Assembly (NCBI GenBank): GCA_015689735.1
Contig: WVSP01000004.1
Span: 124,001 to 188,000 of the forward strand
Source: Rhodobacterales bacterium LSUCC0031
GTDB lineage: Bacteria; Pseudomonadota; Alphaproteobacteria; Rhodobacterales; Rhodobacteraceae
Length of the DNA stretch: 64,000 bases
Direction: 5' to 3'
Shown: positions 9,391-17,375 of the stretch, one piece after another
Position numbering within the stretch: the first letter of the stretch is position 1
Layout: each line of letters begins with the position of its first letter
The notes under the pieces: model-generated
The model's input: only the letters and a program-made list of their open reading frames with translations
What the model was told of the DNA's origin: nothing
Database searches by the model: none
Program-made: the position numbers and the translations under genes

Positions 9391-9415
9391 GCGAGGGGGC
9401 AGACAGCCCCCTCGC
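9391..9415. terminator. perfect 10-bp hairpin, probable bidirectional terminator
   Basis: GCGAGGGGGC (9391-9400), loop AGACA, GCCCCCTCGC (9406-9415) form a perfect stem directly after rlmJ, preceded by an A-rich stretch (caaaaatat, 9370-9378). It is the first and strongest of the hairpins in the repeat array and sits between two convergent genes. There is no clear U-run on the plus strand. On the minus strand the A-rich stretch would give a short U-rich tail. Confidence 0.55.
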
Positions 9416-9560
9416 CCCTGTCGCTCGTGCGTCCCGCACGGGTGGGGCAGACAGCCCCCTCGCCCCTGCCTTGCGCGCTTCCAGCACGGGTGGGGCAGAC
9501 AGCCCCCTCGCCCCTGTCCGTCGCGCTTCCAGCACGGATGGGGCAGACAGCCCTCTCGCT
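9391..9560. repeat. tandem 48-bp repeat array of GC-rich hairpins
   Basis: The core AGACA flanked by GGGGC and GCCCC recurs at exactly 48-nt spacing, at 9401, 9449, 9497 and 9545. The full units 9401-9448, 9449-9496 and 9497-9544 are about 80-90 percent alike; the last copy (9545-9560) is partial and diverged. Each core is an inverted repeat with a 5-nt loop. Because 48 is a multiple of 3, several frames stay open across the array on both strands, but the predicted peptides are simple repeats and I do not call a gene. The array fills the gap between convergent rlmJ and the CIA30 gene. It is not a CRISPR: the repeats abut and there are no unique spacers. Confidence 0.9.
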
Positions 9561-9579
9561 ACCATCATGGGTGCTGACA

Positions 9580-10113
9580 TCAAACCACGCCCAGCGCCGC
9601 AAGCGACAGATCGGCTACATGATCGCGCCCATAGGCGACGATCCCGATGGATCGCACATCTTCGGGCCTGATCCGCCCCGGCATCATCTTGCCCGAGGCC
9701 ACGAACCCTGCCAAGGGCAGCGTCACCTCGGCCCAATCCGGCCCCGTCTCGAATGCCTGTTGGAAATATTGCCAAGGCAAGAGCGTGCGCGTGGTCCGCA
9801 GATGCACGAAATACCGCTCGCCATTGCCCTTGACCCGCAAGCGCAGCGCCGTTGCATCAGGCGGTAAGCCCAAAGGCATTTCGGTGCGTGCTTGAATGAA
9901 ACCACCACGATTGGCGGTCGAAACGGTCCCCTGAAGCCGCAAGGCCCCCGCCTCCATCCGCGCGCCACCTTGGCTAACACCGCCCATGACCGTATCGGCC
10001 AGAAAACGCCATTCCAGATCGCTAGCCGGTGTCATGGCGGAGCCCTCCTGCCCATTACTGCGCGTCGTGGCGAGAAACATCGGCGCCGCCAGAAACGCGC
10101 GACGGGTGATCAC
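9580..10113 (-). CDS. CIA30-family protein with Tat-like leader
   Basis: A 177-residue protein of the CIA30 (NDUFAF1-like) family, a beta-sandwich related to carbohydrate-binding folds. The eukaryotic relatives are complex I assembly factors; bacterial roles are not established. Family signatures include [28 protein letters not shown] and [22 protein letters not shown]. The N-terminus [17 protein letters not shown] resembles a short twin-arginine signal (TRRAFLA), suggesting export or membrane anchoring. The start overlaps the accA stop by 4 nt, so it is translationally coupled to accA. Confidence 0.8.
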   Translation of the reverse strand: MITRRAFLAAPMFLATTRSNGQEGSAMTPASDLEWRFLADTVMGGVSQGGARMEAGALRLQGTVSTANRGGFIQARTEMPLGLPPDATALRLRVKGNGERYFVHLRTTRTLLPWQYFQQAFETGPDWAEVTLPLAGFVASGKMMPGRIRPEDVRSIGIVAYGRDHVADLSLAALGVV

Positions 10114-11072
10114 GCGGCCAGACCCTTCGCTCCCATATCAAGATACTTGCGTCGCCGGCCGGCGATCAGTGCCTTGCGGTCGGTTGTGCCAAGTTCACCA
10201 AGCATTTGGGCAATCGCGGCACCCACTGCTGCAATGGTGGCCGCCTTGTCACGCTGCGCGCCGCCCAAGGGCTCCTTGATCACGTGGTCGCAAACGCCCA
10301 GCTTTTGCAAATCCTGCGCCGTTAGCCGCAGTGCCTCGGCGGCCTCGCGCATCTTCTCGGCATCCTTCCACAGGATCGAGGCGCAACCCTCGGGCGAGAT
10401 CACCGAATAGATCGCATGCTCCAGCATGGCCAGACGATCCGCCGTGGCAAAGGCCACAGCCCCACCCGAACCACCCTCACCGATGATGATCGAAACAAGC
10501 GGTACACCGATCTGGAGGCATTTCTCCGTCGAGCGCGCGATCGCCTCGGATTGGCCTCGCTCCTCTGCACCCTTGCCGGGATAGGCACCGGGCGTATCGA
10601 CCAAGGTGATCACAGGCAGGTTGAAGCGATCCGCCATATCCATCAAGCGCACGGCTTTGCGATACCCCTCGGGGCGGGCCATGCCGAAATTGCGTTCAAT
10701 CCTTGTCTTAGTGTCATGGCCCTTTTCGTGGCCGATCACGACGACGGGCTGATCGTTGAACCGCGCAAGCCCGCCCATCACCGCATGGTCATCGGCGAAG
10801 TTCCGATCACCGGCAAGCGGCGTGTATTCGGTGAAAAGGGCATTGATGTAATCGCGGCAATGCGGGCGGTCGGGGTGGCGCGCGACCTGGCATTTGCGCC
10901 AAGGCGTCAGCGATTTGTAAAGATCGCGCAGCATGTCGGCGGCCTTGCGATCCAACGCCGCTGCCTCGGCCTCCACATCCATGCCTTCGCTCTGGCGGGC
11001 AAGCGCGCGCAATTCCTCGGCCTTGCCCTCGATCTCGGCAAGCGGTTTCTCGAAGTCGAGATAGGTCGTCAT
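10110..11072 (-). CDS. accA: acetyl-CoA carboxylase carboxyltransferase subunit alpha
   Basis: A 320-residue subunit that, with AccD, transfers the carboxyl group from biotin carboxyl-carrier protein to acetyl-CoA, giving malonyl-CoA for fatty acid synthesis. The N-terminus [17 protein letters not shown], the block [12 protein letters not shown], and the oxyanion-hole glycines in [14 protein letters not shown] are all typical of AccA. Length is normal. A ribosome site AAGG precedes ATG 11072. accD, accB and accC are not in this window. It is coupled to the CIA30 gene downstream. Confidence 0.96.
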   Translation of the reverse strand: MTTYLDFEKPLAEIEGKAEELRALARQSEGMDVEAEAAALDRKAADMLRDLYKSLTPWRKCQVARHPDRPHCRDYINALFTEYTPLAGDRNFADDHAVMGGLARFNDQPVVVIGHEKGHDTKTRIERNFGMARPEGYRKAVRLMDMADRFNLPVITLVDTPGAYPGKGAEERGQSEAIARSTEKCLQIGVPLVSIIIGEGGSGGAVAFATADRLAMLEHAIYSVISPEGCASILWKDAEKMREAAEALRLTAQDLQKLGVCDHVIKEPLGGAQRDKAATIAAVGAAIAQMLGELGTTDRKALIAGRRRKYLDMGAKGLAA

Positions 11073-11095
11073 GCGCCTTACACCCCATCACAATG

Positions 11096-11123
11096 GCCTT
11101 GCCCGTATATGGCCGGGCAAGGC
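11096..11123. terminator. 10-bp inverted repeat between accA and the MGMT-like gene
   Basis: GCCTTGCCCG (11096-11105), an 8-nt loop, and CGGGCAAGGC (11114-11123) form a perfect stem. It lies just beyond the 3' end of the minus-strand gene that stops at 11149 and 24 nt upstream of accA. No U-run follows on either strand, so it may be a weak terminator or a leader structure of accA. Confidence 0.45.
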
Positions 11124-11148
11124 GCTGGATGCAACCATGGCGGATCGT

Positions 11149-11577
11149 TCAGCCGTCGCGCGACAGGGCCATATCCAACGCGCGAAGATACGAGATATGA
11201 TCCGGGCCACAAGAGAGTTTCCCCGCCACCTTGTCGGCTGGGTCGATCACCCGCCAAAATGGGGCAACAGCGTCGAGGGGCTGGCCATCCGCAAGATCGC
11301 GCAGGCTGCATTCAGCCACCACGCGCAGGAAAATCGCGGTCGTGACGGGACACATGGCAGCCGCACCCGCGCGCCGGGCAAGATCGGCGCGCATCCGGGC
11401 GATGCTGCGCGTTTCACCAACTGGGATGGCAGCAGCGTAGCGTCCGATCTCCTCGGGCGAGGAAATGAGCATGGTCTGTCCTGCCTTCACCCCCGCGAAA
11501 TCCGCATGCAGCATGACGACATGGGGCGCCTTGGCCTTGGCATAGCGCGCGCGCCAATCAGTGGGTTTCTTGGCCAT
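11149..11577 (-). CDS. MGMT/alkyltransferase-like conserved protein lacking the acceptor motif
   Basis: A 142-residue soluble protein. I see a faint but ordered similarity to the C-terminal DNA-binding domain of O6-alkylguanine methyltransferases. IPVGETRSIARM corresponds to the IPxGxTxSY region, and APFWRVIDPADKVAGKLSCG to the PCHRVIxxxGxxxGxxxG region. Where MGMT has PCHR and alkyltransferase-like proteins have PWHR, this protein has PFWR, so alkyl transfer to cysteine at that site is impossible. A lone Cys sits in AAAMCPVTTAIF. A DNA- or nucleotide-binding role is an inference. It ends 1 nt before the START-like gene's stop position, so both are likely one transcript. Confidence 0.55.
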   Translation of the reverse strand: MAKKPTDWRARYAKAKAPHVVMLHADFAGVKAGQTMLISSPEEIGRYAAAIPVGETRSIARMRADLARRAGAAAMCPVTTAIFLRVVAECSLRDLADGQPLDAVAPFWRVIDPADKVAGKLSCGPDHISYLRALDMALSRDG

Positions 11578-12054
11578 TCAGGGGGTCTCCACGCGGGTCT
11601 TGAGCTCGGCCAGATAGGTGGCTGCAAAGGCAGCAGGGTCAAAGAACAGGCGTACCGCGATCCGGGCCAGCGGATTTCGCACCACTGCCCGTTCGGTCAC
11701 CGCGATGCGCGTGCCGCCGCCCTCTGGCGTGAGCATAGCTACCCATTCCCCAGTCCAGCCGCGGTCGGATGCCATGGTCAGGGCGATGCGCGCGGGGCCC
11801 GGGTCGGTGAGCGTGAAGGCAATGACCTCGCCCCGCGCCGTCACCTCGCGCCAGCCGTCTGGCGTGACCTCGATCCGACCGAGCCCGCTACGCCATTCCT
11901 CTTGCGCGATGACGTCGAGGATCACCGCCGCCACACGCTCGGGCGGGGCGGCAATGAGCGCCTCGGCCCGCCCCTCCCGCGTGGCGGGCAGGGCGAGGCC
12001 GAGGGTAAGAACGCTGAGCGCAAAGGCGCCGAAGGCGAGAAGATATCGAACCAT
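11578..12054 (-). CDS. SRPBCC/START-like lipid-binding fold protein with N-terminal anchor
   Basis: A 158-residue protein. The first 22 residues (MVRYLLAFGAFALSVLTLG) are hydrophobic, a signal peptide or membrane anchor. The rest follows the polyketide-cyclase/SRPBCC pattern: a conserved APPERVAAVILD helix start, WREVTARGEVIAFTLTD, GWTGEWVAMLTPEGGGTRIAVTE, and a long C-terminal helix. These domains bind hydrophobic ligands. No ligand can be assigned. Its stop directly abuts the start of the MGMT-like gene (11578/11577). Confidence 0.7.
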   Translation of the reverse strand: MVRYLLAFGAFALSVLTLGLALPATREGRAEALIAAPPERVAAVILDVIAQEEWRSGLGRIEVTPDGWREVTARGEVIAFTLTDPGPARIALTMASDRGWTGEWVAMLTPEGGGTRIAVTERAVVRNPLARIAVRLFFDPAAFAATYLAELKTRVETP

Positions 12055-12151
12055 GGAACCTCCGAGAAACAGGGTGCCACTGACTTTGCAGCCCCTTGCC
12101 CGCAGTGGAAGTATCCCTCTGAAAATCTTTGTCCGTCAGATGGTTGGTGAA

Positions 12152-13111
12152 TCACCCGGCGGCAATCATCTCGGATTGTTTCACGATCACCTCGGCCTGC
12201 TTGATCGAAGCAATATCAACGAGTCGCCCCTTATAGACGGTGGCGCCCTGCCCGGATGCCTTGGCAGCCTCCATCGCGGCGAGGATTTCGCGCGCCTCCG
12301 TCACGGCGGCCTCCGACGGGGTGAAGACCTCGTTGGCCAACGCCACCTGCTTGGGGTGGATCGCCCATTTGCCGACCATCCCGAGCGTGGCCGAGCGACG
12401 CGCCTGCGCGCGGTAGCCCTCGTCATCCGAGAAATCGCCGAAAGGCCCATCGACGGGCAGCACACCATGGGTGCGGCAGGCGGCCACGATTGCCGTCTGC
12501 GCCCAATGCCACGGGTCGGAATAATGGCGCGCGCCCGCGTGAAGCATGTAGTAGTTTTCCTGTGTCCCGCCGATGCCGGTGGTTTGCATGCCCATCGAGG
12601 CCGCGAAGTCGGCGGCCCCAAGGCTCATGGCCTGCAAGCGGGGGCTGGCGGCCGCGATCTCTTCGACATGGGCAATGCCTGCGGCCGATTCGATGATCAC
12701 CTCGAAACCGATGCGCTTCTTGCGCCCCTTGGCCGCTTCGATCGCGGTGACGAGCGCATCGACGGCATAAAGATCAGCGCCGCAACCCACCTTGGGGATC
12801 ATGATCTGGTCCAGCCGCTCACCCGCCTGTTCCAACAGGTCAACGACATCGCGATACCACCACGGCGTATCCAGCCCGTTGATCCGCACGCTGAGCGTCT
12901 TCTTGCCCCAATCGATATCGCCGATGGCCTGAATGATATTGGCGCGCGCTGTGGGCTTGTCGTCAGGCGCAACAGAGTCCTCAAGGTCGAGGTTGATCAC
13001 ATCCGCCGCACTTGCCGCCATTTTCTCGAACAGCGCCGTGCGCGAGCCGGGGCCGAACAGTTGACAGCGGTTGGGGCGGGCGACGGGCGTGGGCTGGAGG
13101 CGAAAGCTCAT
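12152..13111 (-). CDS. mcl1: L-malyl-CoA/beta-methylmalyl-CoA lyase
   Basis: A 319-residue CitE-like Mg-dependent lyase. It cleaves (2R,3S)-beta-methylmalyl-CoA to glyoxylate and propionyl-CoA, and forms or cleaves L-malyl-CoA, in the ethylmalonyl-CoA pathway. The sequence closely resembles what I know of Rhodobacter sphaeroides Mcl1: SFRLQP at the start, RPNRCQLFGPGSR, NLDLEDSVAPDDK with the metal-ligand acid, FEVIIESAAGI, LGAADFAASMGMQTTGIGG, and WAIHPKQ near the end. ATG 13111 is preferred to 13201, because AAGGAA lies about 8 nt upstream and the leader before it is unconserved. It is not the thioesterase Mcl2 by overall match. Confidence 0.92.
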   Translation of the reverse strand: MSFRLQPTPVARPNRCQLFGPGSRTALFEKMAASAADVINLDLEDSVAPDDKPTARANIIQAIGDIDWGKKTLSVRINGLDTPWWYRDVVDLLEQAGERLDQIMIPKVGCGADLYAVDALVTAIEAAKGRKKRIGFEVIIESAAGIAHVEEIAAASPRLQAMSLGAADFAASMGMQTTGIGGTQENYYMLHAGARHYSDPWHWAQTAIVAACRTHGVLPVDGPFGDFSDDEGYRAQARRSATLGMVGKWAIHPKQVALANEVFTPSEAAVTEAREILAAMEAAKASGQGATVYKGRLVDIASIKQAEVIVKQSEMIAAG

Positions 13112-13168
13112 GTGCGGATTCCTTGCGCAAGGATGTTTCGTTTCTGTCGCCACGCTGGATAGGATATT

Positions 13169-13196
13169 GCGCCGCAGCATGCAAGCGCTGCGGCGC
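13169..13196. terminator. 10-bp GC hairpin between malY-like gene and mcl1
   Basis: GCGCCGCAGC (13169-13178), an 8-nt loop, GCTGCGGCGC (13187-13196): a perfect stem 58 nt upstream of mcl1 and 56 nt beyond the stop of the upstream gene on the same strand. No U-run follows, so it could be a terminator of the upstream gene or a structured mcl1 leader. Confidence 0.5.
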
Positions 13197-13251
13197 GGCA
13201 CAGCCTGCCAGAGCGTACCATGCGACGGGCGGTGCGCCCTAGGACACAGCC

Positions 13252-14421
13252 TTATTGCAGGTCGGAAAACGCCGCCTGCATGCGCTTAACCGCATCCTCG
13301 ATCACGCTCCGCGGGGCCGCGATGTTGAACCGCAGATAGCTGTCGCCGCCTTTGCCGAAACTCGGCCCATGATTGACCGCGATTTTGGCGCCTTTCTCCA
13401 CGCGCGCCGTGAATTCCTCGCGGCTCATGCCGGTGCCGGAAAAATCGACCCAAGCCAGATAGGTCGATTGCAGCGCCATCGATCGCAGCCCCGGTATCGC
13501 ATTGATCCCCTTATCGAAAATCCGCGCATTTTCCGCGATATAGGTGCAGACACGATCGACCCAGATCGCCCCCTCGGGCGAATAGGCGGCTGTCACCATG
13601 AACAGGCCAAAGGAATTGGGCGAAAGGCCCAGCGCCGCCATCCGCGCGGCGAACTTCGCCCGCAGGTTAGCGTCATGGATGATCACATTGCCCACATGCG
13701 CGCCTGCGATGTTGAAGGTCTTGGTCGCCGCTGTCATCATCACCAAGCGATCCGAGATGCCCTCAATCAGCGCCATCGGCGTATGCACCTGCCCCGGCAT
13801 GACGAGGTCGTGGTGGATCTCATCCGAGACGAGGATCAGGTCGTGGCGCTTGGCAAAGGCTGCCACGCCTTCCAACTCTGCCCGCGTCCAGACACGCCCG
13901 CCGGGGTTATGGGGCGAGCAGAGCACAAGCAGTCGCTCATGCCCCTGCATCTGCGCATCCCATGCATCGAAATCGAGGGTGTACTGCCCATCAACCACAG
14001 GCATTTCGCATTCAATCACCTCGCGACCCGCCGCCCGGATCACGCGGGCAAAAGCATGATAGACAGGCGTGAACAGCACCACCCCGTCGCCCGGAGCAGT
14101 AAACGCATCGACGCACATCGCCGTGCCGTTGACCAAGCCATGTGTGGTAAAGATCGCCGCCGGATCGACGCGCCAGCCATGGCGGTTTTCCATCCACCAG
14201 CAAATCGCGTTCAGATAGGCGCGATCATCGCCGAAATAGCCATAGACGCCGTGATCGGCCATGGATTGGAGCGCATCCTGCACACAGGCAGGGGGGCGAA
14301 ACTCCATATCCGCGACCCACATGGCGATCCCCTCATCGGGGCTGACACCGTAAAGCGTCTCCATCATGTCCCATTTCACACAATGGCTACCGCGGCGGTC
14401 GATGATTTCGTCAAATGACAT
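13252..14421 (-). CDS. MalY/PatB family PLP-dependent C-S lyase (cystathionine beta-lyase-like aminotransferase)
   Basis: A 389-residue fold-type I aminotransferase of the MalY/PatB family, which cleave C-S bonds of cystathionine or related amino acids. Visible features are MWVADMEFRPP at the N-terminus, CSPHNPGGRVW, VSDEIHHDLV (Asp binds the pyridine N), and the PLP lysine in MMTAATKTFNIAG. A C-terminal YLRFNIAAPR arginine binds the substrate carboxylate. Length is normal. A good ribosome site (GGAG) precedes ATG 14421. Substrate and any regulatory role, as for E. coli MalY, are not determinable. Confidence 0.88.
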   Translation of the reverse strand: MSFDEIIDRRGSHCVKWDMMETLYGVSPDEGIAMWVADMEFRPPACVQDALQSMADHGVYGYFGDDRAYLNAICWWMENRHGWRVDPAAIFTTHGLVNGTAMCVDAFTAPGDGVVLFTPVYHAFARVIRAAGREVIECEMPVVDGQYTLDFDAWDAQMQGHERLLVLCSPHNPGGRVWTRAELEGVAAFAKRHDLILVSDEIHHDLVMPGQVHTPMALIEGISDRLVMMTAATKTFNIAGAHVGNVIIHDANLRAKFAARMAALGLSPNSFGLFMVTAAYSPEGAIWVDRVCTYIAENARIFDKGINAIPGLRSMALQSTYLAWVDFSGTGMSREEFTARVEKGAKIAVNHGPSFGKGGDSYLRFNIAAPRSVIEDAVKRMQAAFSDLQ

Positions 14422-14531
14422 GGTGGCTCCGTCAGCTTTGCACGAAAAACACGCTATCCCAGATCACAGCAGGTGCAAGCCCATGGTCGCGCTTATTGCG
14501 GCGCGCGCCTGCTTGACCTAAATGAACGCCC

Positions 14532-15056
14532 ATGAAACGCCCGATCCTGATCCATCCCGACCCGCGCCTGAAAAAGGTGGCCCAAGCGATCCCCGATCTT
14601 TCGGATGATCTGCGCCAGCTTGCCGATGATATGCTGGAAACCATGTATGCCGCGCCGGGGATCGGGCTTGCCGCGCCCCAGATCGGGGTCGATACGCGGC
14701 TGATCGTCTTGGATTGCGTCAAGGGCGAAGGGGCCAGCCCGCGCCCCATCGCCATGTTCAACCCCGAGATCGTGGCCGAAAGCGATGACCGCAGCATCTA
14801 CGAGGAGGGCTGCCTGTCGATCCCCGAGATCTATGCCGATGTCGAGCGCCCCGCCGAAGTGACCGTGCGCTGGATCGACCGCAATGGCGCCGAACAGCAA
14901 GAAGGCTTCGATGGGCTTTGGGCCACCTGCTTACAGCACGAGATCGACCATCTGAACGGCATCATGTTCATTGACTACCTCAGCCCCCTTCGCCGCCAGC
15001 TGATCACCCGCAAGATGGTCAAGCTGAAGAAGGACCGCGTGCGGGAAAAGGCGTGA
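14532..15056 (+). CDS. def: peptide deformylase
   Basis: A 174-residue metalloenzyme that removes the formyl group from nascent proteins. All three class I motifs are intact: GIGLAAPQ (43-50), EEGCLS with metal-ligand Cys94, and HEIDH (136-140) with the catalytic Glu. It is first of a coupled run def - def-like - fmt. Its stop overlaps the next start (GTGA). This is the copy expected to be active. Confidence 0.96.
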   Translation: MKRPILIHPDPRLKKVAQAIPDLSDDLRQLADDMLETMYAAPGIGLAAPQIGVDTRLIVLDCVKGEGASPRPIAMFNPEIVAESDDRSIYEEGCLSIPEIYADVERPAEVTVRWIDRNGAEQQEGFDGLWATCLQHEIDHLNGIMFIDYLSPLRRQLITRKMVKLKKDRVREKA

Positions 15057-15556
15057 GCGGCACGAAGCGCCCCTTTGTCATGTGGCCCGACAAGCGGCTA
15101 GCGACGGCCGCCGCAGATGTGGGCGCCATCACCGACGAGATCCGCGCGATCTGGGACGACATGATCGAAACGATGGAGGCGATGCCAGGCGTGGGCCTTG
15201 CCGCACCCCAGATCGGCGTGATGCTGCGGCTCGCCGTGGTCGATGCAAGCGACACGCGCGGCCAAGCTATCCGCATGGCCAACCCCGAGATCATCGCCAC
15301 CTCCGAAGGTCTGAACCACCACGAGGAGGCCAGCCCCAACCTGCCCGGTGTCTGGGCCAAGGTGACGCGGCCCGCACAGGTCACCGTCGCCTTCACCGAT
15401 CACCACGGGATGCGCGTGCGCCAAGAGTTCACCGGGCTTTGGGCCACCTCGGTCCAGCACCAGATCGACCATCTGGCGGGCCGGATGTATTTCGACCGCC
15501 TGTCGCGTACCAAGCGCGAGATGCTGCTCAAGCGGGCAAGGAAAGGGGCGCGCTGA
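15053..15556 (+). CDS. peptide deformylase-like protein with substituted active site
   Basis: A 167-residue paralogue of the gene just upstream, collinear with it. GVGLAAPQ is kept, but EGCLS is replaced by EEASPNLP, so the metal-ligand Cys94 becomes Ser. HEIDH is HQIDH, so the catalytic Glu137 becomes Gln. The two histidines remain. By comparison with known deformylases this should have little or no deformylase activity. It starts with GTG by a 4-nt overlap with def, and its TGA shares an A with the fmt ATG. Coupling to both genes suggests a conserved accessory or regulatory role, which is an inference. Annotation as a plain deformylase would be misleading. Confidence 0.85.
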   Translation: MSGTKRPFVMWPDKRLATAAADVGAITDEIRAIWDDMIETMEAMPGVGLAAPQIGVMLRLAVVDASDTRGQAIRMANPEIIATSEGLNHHEEASPNLPGVWAKVTRPAQVTVAFTDHHGMRVRQEFTGLWATSVQHQIDHLAGRMYFDRLSRTKREMLLKRARKGAR

Positions 15557-16464
15557 TGCGGATCGTCTTTATGGGCACGCCCGATTTTTCGGTCACGGTG
15601 CTGGATGCGCTGGTGCAGGCGGGCCATGAGATCGCTTGCGTCTATACCCAGCCGCCGCGCCCGGCGGGCCGCGGTCAGGCCGAACGCCCGACACCCGTCC
15701 ATGCCCGTGCGAACGATCTCGGCCTGCCTGTCCGCCACCCCAAGACGCTGCGCGATGCGGATGCGCAAGCAGCCTTTGCCGCCCTCGATGCCGATGTCGC
15801 CGTGGTCGTGGCCTATGGGCTGATCTTGCCGCAGGCTGTCCTCGACGCGCCGCGCAAGGGCTGCCTGAACATCCACGCAAGCCTTTTGCCCCGTTGGCGC
15901 GGAGCGGCCCCCATCCAGCGCGCGATCATGGCGGGCGATGCGGAAACCGGGGTCTGCATCATGCAGATGGAAGCGGGGCTCGATACCGGGCCAGTCCTCT
16001 TGCGCCGCGCGATCCAGATCGGCGAGACCGAAACGGCGGGCGCCCTTCATGACCGTTTAGCCGCCGTCGGCGCCGAGGCGATCATCGCGGCCCTGAACGC
16101 TCTCGACCATCTGACGCCGGAACCGCAGCCCGAGGCCAGCGTGACCTATGCCGCGAAGATCGACAAAGCCGAGGCGCGGGTGGATTGGACCGAACCCGCG
16201 CAGCAGATCGACCGGAAAATCCGCGGCCTCTCGCCCTTTCCGGGTGCGTGGACCATGATCGGCGGCAAGCGGGTCAAGCTGATCGGCAGCCGTCTGGCCC
16301 AAGGTTCCGGGGATGCAGGCAGGGTTCTGGACGGCCTGACCATCGCCTGCGGCCAAGATGCGGTCGAGATCACCGAGGTGCAGCCCGAAGGCAAGCCGCG
16401 GATGGCAGTTGAGGCCTATTTGCGTGGCGCGCGTATCGCGCCGAGTGTTTTTATTGGGGAATGA
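15556..16464 (+). CDS. fmt: methionyl-tRNA formyltransferase
   Basis: A 302-residue enzyme that formylates initiator Met-tRNA using 10-formyltetrahydrofolate. It starts [19 protein letters not shown]. The formyl-binding motif [20 protein letters not shown] contains the catalytic Asn/His, and AGLDTGPVL supplies the Asp. The C-terminal domain begins near residue 200. ATG 15556 overlaps the previous stop by one base (TGATG). It forms the formylation/deformylation module with the two def genes. Confidence 0.96.
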   Translation: MRIVFMGTPDFSVTVLDALVQAGHEIACVYTQPPRPAGRGQAERPTPVHARANDLGLPVRHPKTLRDADAQAAFAALDADVAVVVAYGLILPQAVLDAPRKGCLNIHASLLPRWRGAAPIQRAIMAGDAETGVCIMQMEAGLDTGPVLLRRAIQIGETETAGALHDRLAAVGAEAIIAALNALDHLTPEPQPEASVTYAAKIDKAEARVDWTEPAQQIDRKIRGLSPFPGAWTMIGGKRVKLIGSRLAQGSGDAGRVLDGLTIACGQDAVEITEVQPEGKPRMAVEAYLRGARIAPSVFIGE

Positions 16465-16467
16465 GCC

Positions 16468-16734
16468 ATGATTTTGTTTTCGTTTTTCGGCTCGCTGATG
16501 ATCGCAGGCGTGGTTGCGGTCTTGTTCGAGAAATGGGGCTGGAGCCATAATGGCATCCTGCCCTCGGTGCTGATCACTTTCGGCGCGGTTCTGGCGCTAT
16601 TCTTCCTGCGGTCGCTATTCGGGCTGAGCTTTGGCTCACCCGGCATTGATGCGATCATCGGATCGGCAGCGGCCTTGATCCTGCTCCCAACTGAATACGC
16701 CTACAGGCGCCGGCAAAAAAAGCAGCGGCGCTAA
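16468..16734 (+). CDS. small integral membrane protein (transglycosylase-associated/GlsB-like)
   Basis: An 88-residue protein with three hydrophobic stretches (about 3-22, 31-48, 58-75) and a basic tail RRRQKKQRR. The glycine pattern and GSPGIDAIIGSAAALILL resemble the short GlsB/YeaQ/YmgE family of unknown function. It starts 3 nt after fmt and ends 3 nt before the convergent acpS stop, with no room for a terminator. Confidence 0.6.
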   Translation: MILFSFFGSLMIAGVVAVLFEKWGWSHNGILPSVLITFGAVLALFFLRSLFGLSFGSPGIDAIIGSAAALILLPTEYAYRRRQKKQRR

Positions 16735-16737
16735 GAT

Positions 16738-17190
16738 TCAGCTTATCTTGCGGCGCGAGACTGGCCCGACCTGCGGGCGCAATGTCGCCTCGGCATCGGG
16801 GACGGCCTCGATCACGACATAGGCATGCGCCCAAGGGTGATCGTCGGTCAGGCTGACATGGATGATGGCGCTGTAACCCTCGGGCGTCATCTGTTCGAGC
16901 CGTTCCTTGGCCCAGCCGGTCACCTTCATCACAGGCTGGCCGGATGGCAAGTTGGTGACCGCCATGTCCTTCCACGCGATCCCCATGCGCAAGCCCGTTC
17001 CCAGCGCCTTGGAGCACGCCTCCTTGGCGGCCCAGCGCTTGGCATAGACGGCGGCGGGTTCCTTCATCCGTTCGGCGCGGTTTTGCTCGGTCACCGTAAA
17101 GACACGATCGCGGAAGCGATCCCCAAAGCGATCAAGAGCGCGCTGGATGCGCTCGATATTCGCCAGATCGGTGCCAATGCCGAGGATCAT
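16738..17190 (-). CDS. acpS: holo-[acyl-carrier-protein] synthase
   Basis: A 150-residue phosphopantetheinyl transferase that activates apo-ACP with CoA. Mg-binding residues lie in [15 protein letters not shown] (Asp8) and [16 protein letters not shown] (the KEA motif Glu). I chose ATG 17190. The frame stays open far upstream, but that leader has no family resemblance. It is the last gene of the minus-strand folK-rpoZ-rel-DUF2062-pdxJ-acpS run. Confidence 0.95.
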   Translation of the reverse strand: MILGIGTDLANIERIQRALDRFGDRFRDRVFTVTEQNRAERMKEPAAVYAKRWAAKEACSKALGTGLRMGIAWKDMAVTNLPSGQPVMKVTGWAKERLEQMTPEGYSAIIHVSLTDDHPWAHAYVVIEAVPDAEATLRPQVGPVSRRKIS

Positions 17191-17233
17191 TGCAAACCCC
17201 CTCGGCCGAACCGACGCGGCACGACAACAACCC

Positions 17234-17261
17234 GCCTGTCCATGGCGCAAGCCAAACAGGC
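17234..17261. terminator. two-tier hairpin between pdxJ and acpS
   Basis: GCCTGT (17234-17239) pairs with ACAGGC (17256-17261), and inside it TGGC-gcaa-GCCA (17243-17254) forms a GNRA-capped stem. It lies in the 185-nt gap between pdxJ and acpS on the minus strand, where I see no gene. No U-run is present; this could be a processing or attenuation element rather than a terminator. Confidence 0.4.
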
Positions 17262-17375
17262 GGCCGCCCGCGACAAGACAGCGAAAATCTGGCGCACGAA
17301 ACCCTCCGGGTCTGACGGCGGTTTGAACAGCCACTAGCTTCGCCCATTCGGCGCGATTGCGCAATGGCCGCACGT

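Noticed and set aside
9391-9560. CRISPR array
   Set aside because: Units abut at 48 nt with no unique spacers, and each is itself palindromic. No cas genes are near.
9332-9775. Minus-strand open frames of 147 and 77 residues across the 48-bp repeats
   Set aside because: They consist of simple repeats caused by the 48-nt period, one runs antisense into the CIA30 gene, and there is no ribosome site.
13255-14418. 387-residue open frame antisense to the MalY-like gene
   Set aside because: The sense strand encodes a full PLP enzyme with all motifs; the antisense product is His/Arg-rich shadow sequence.
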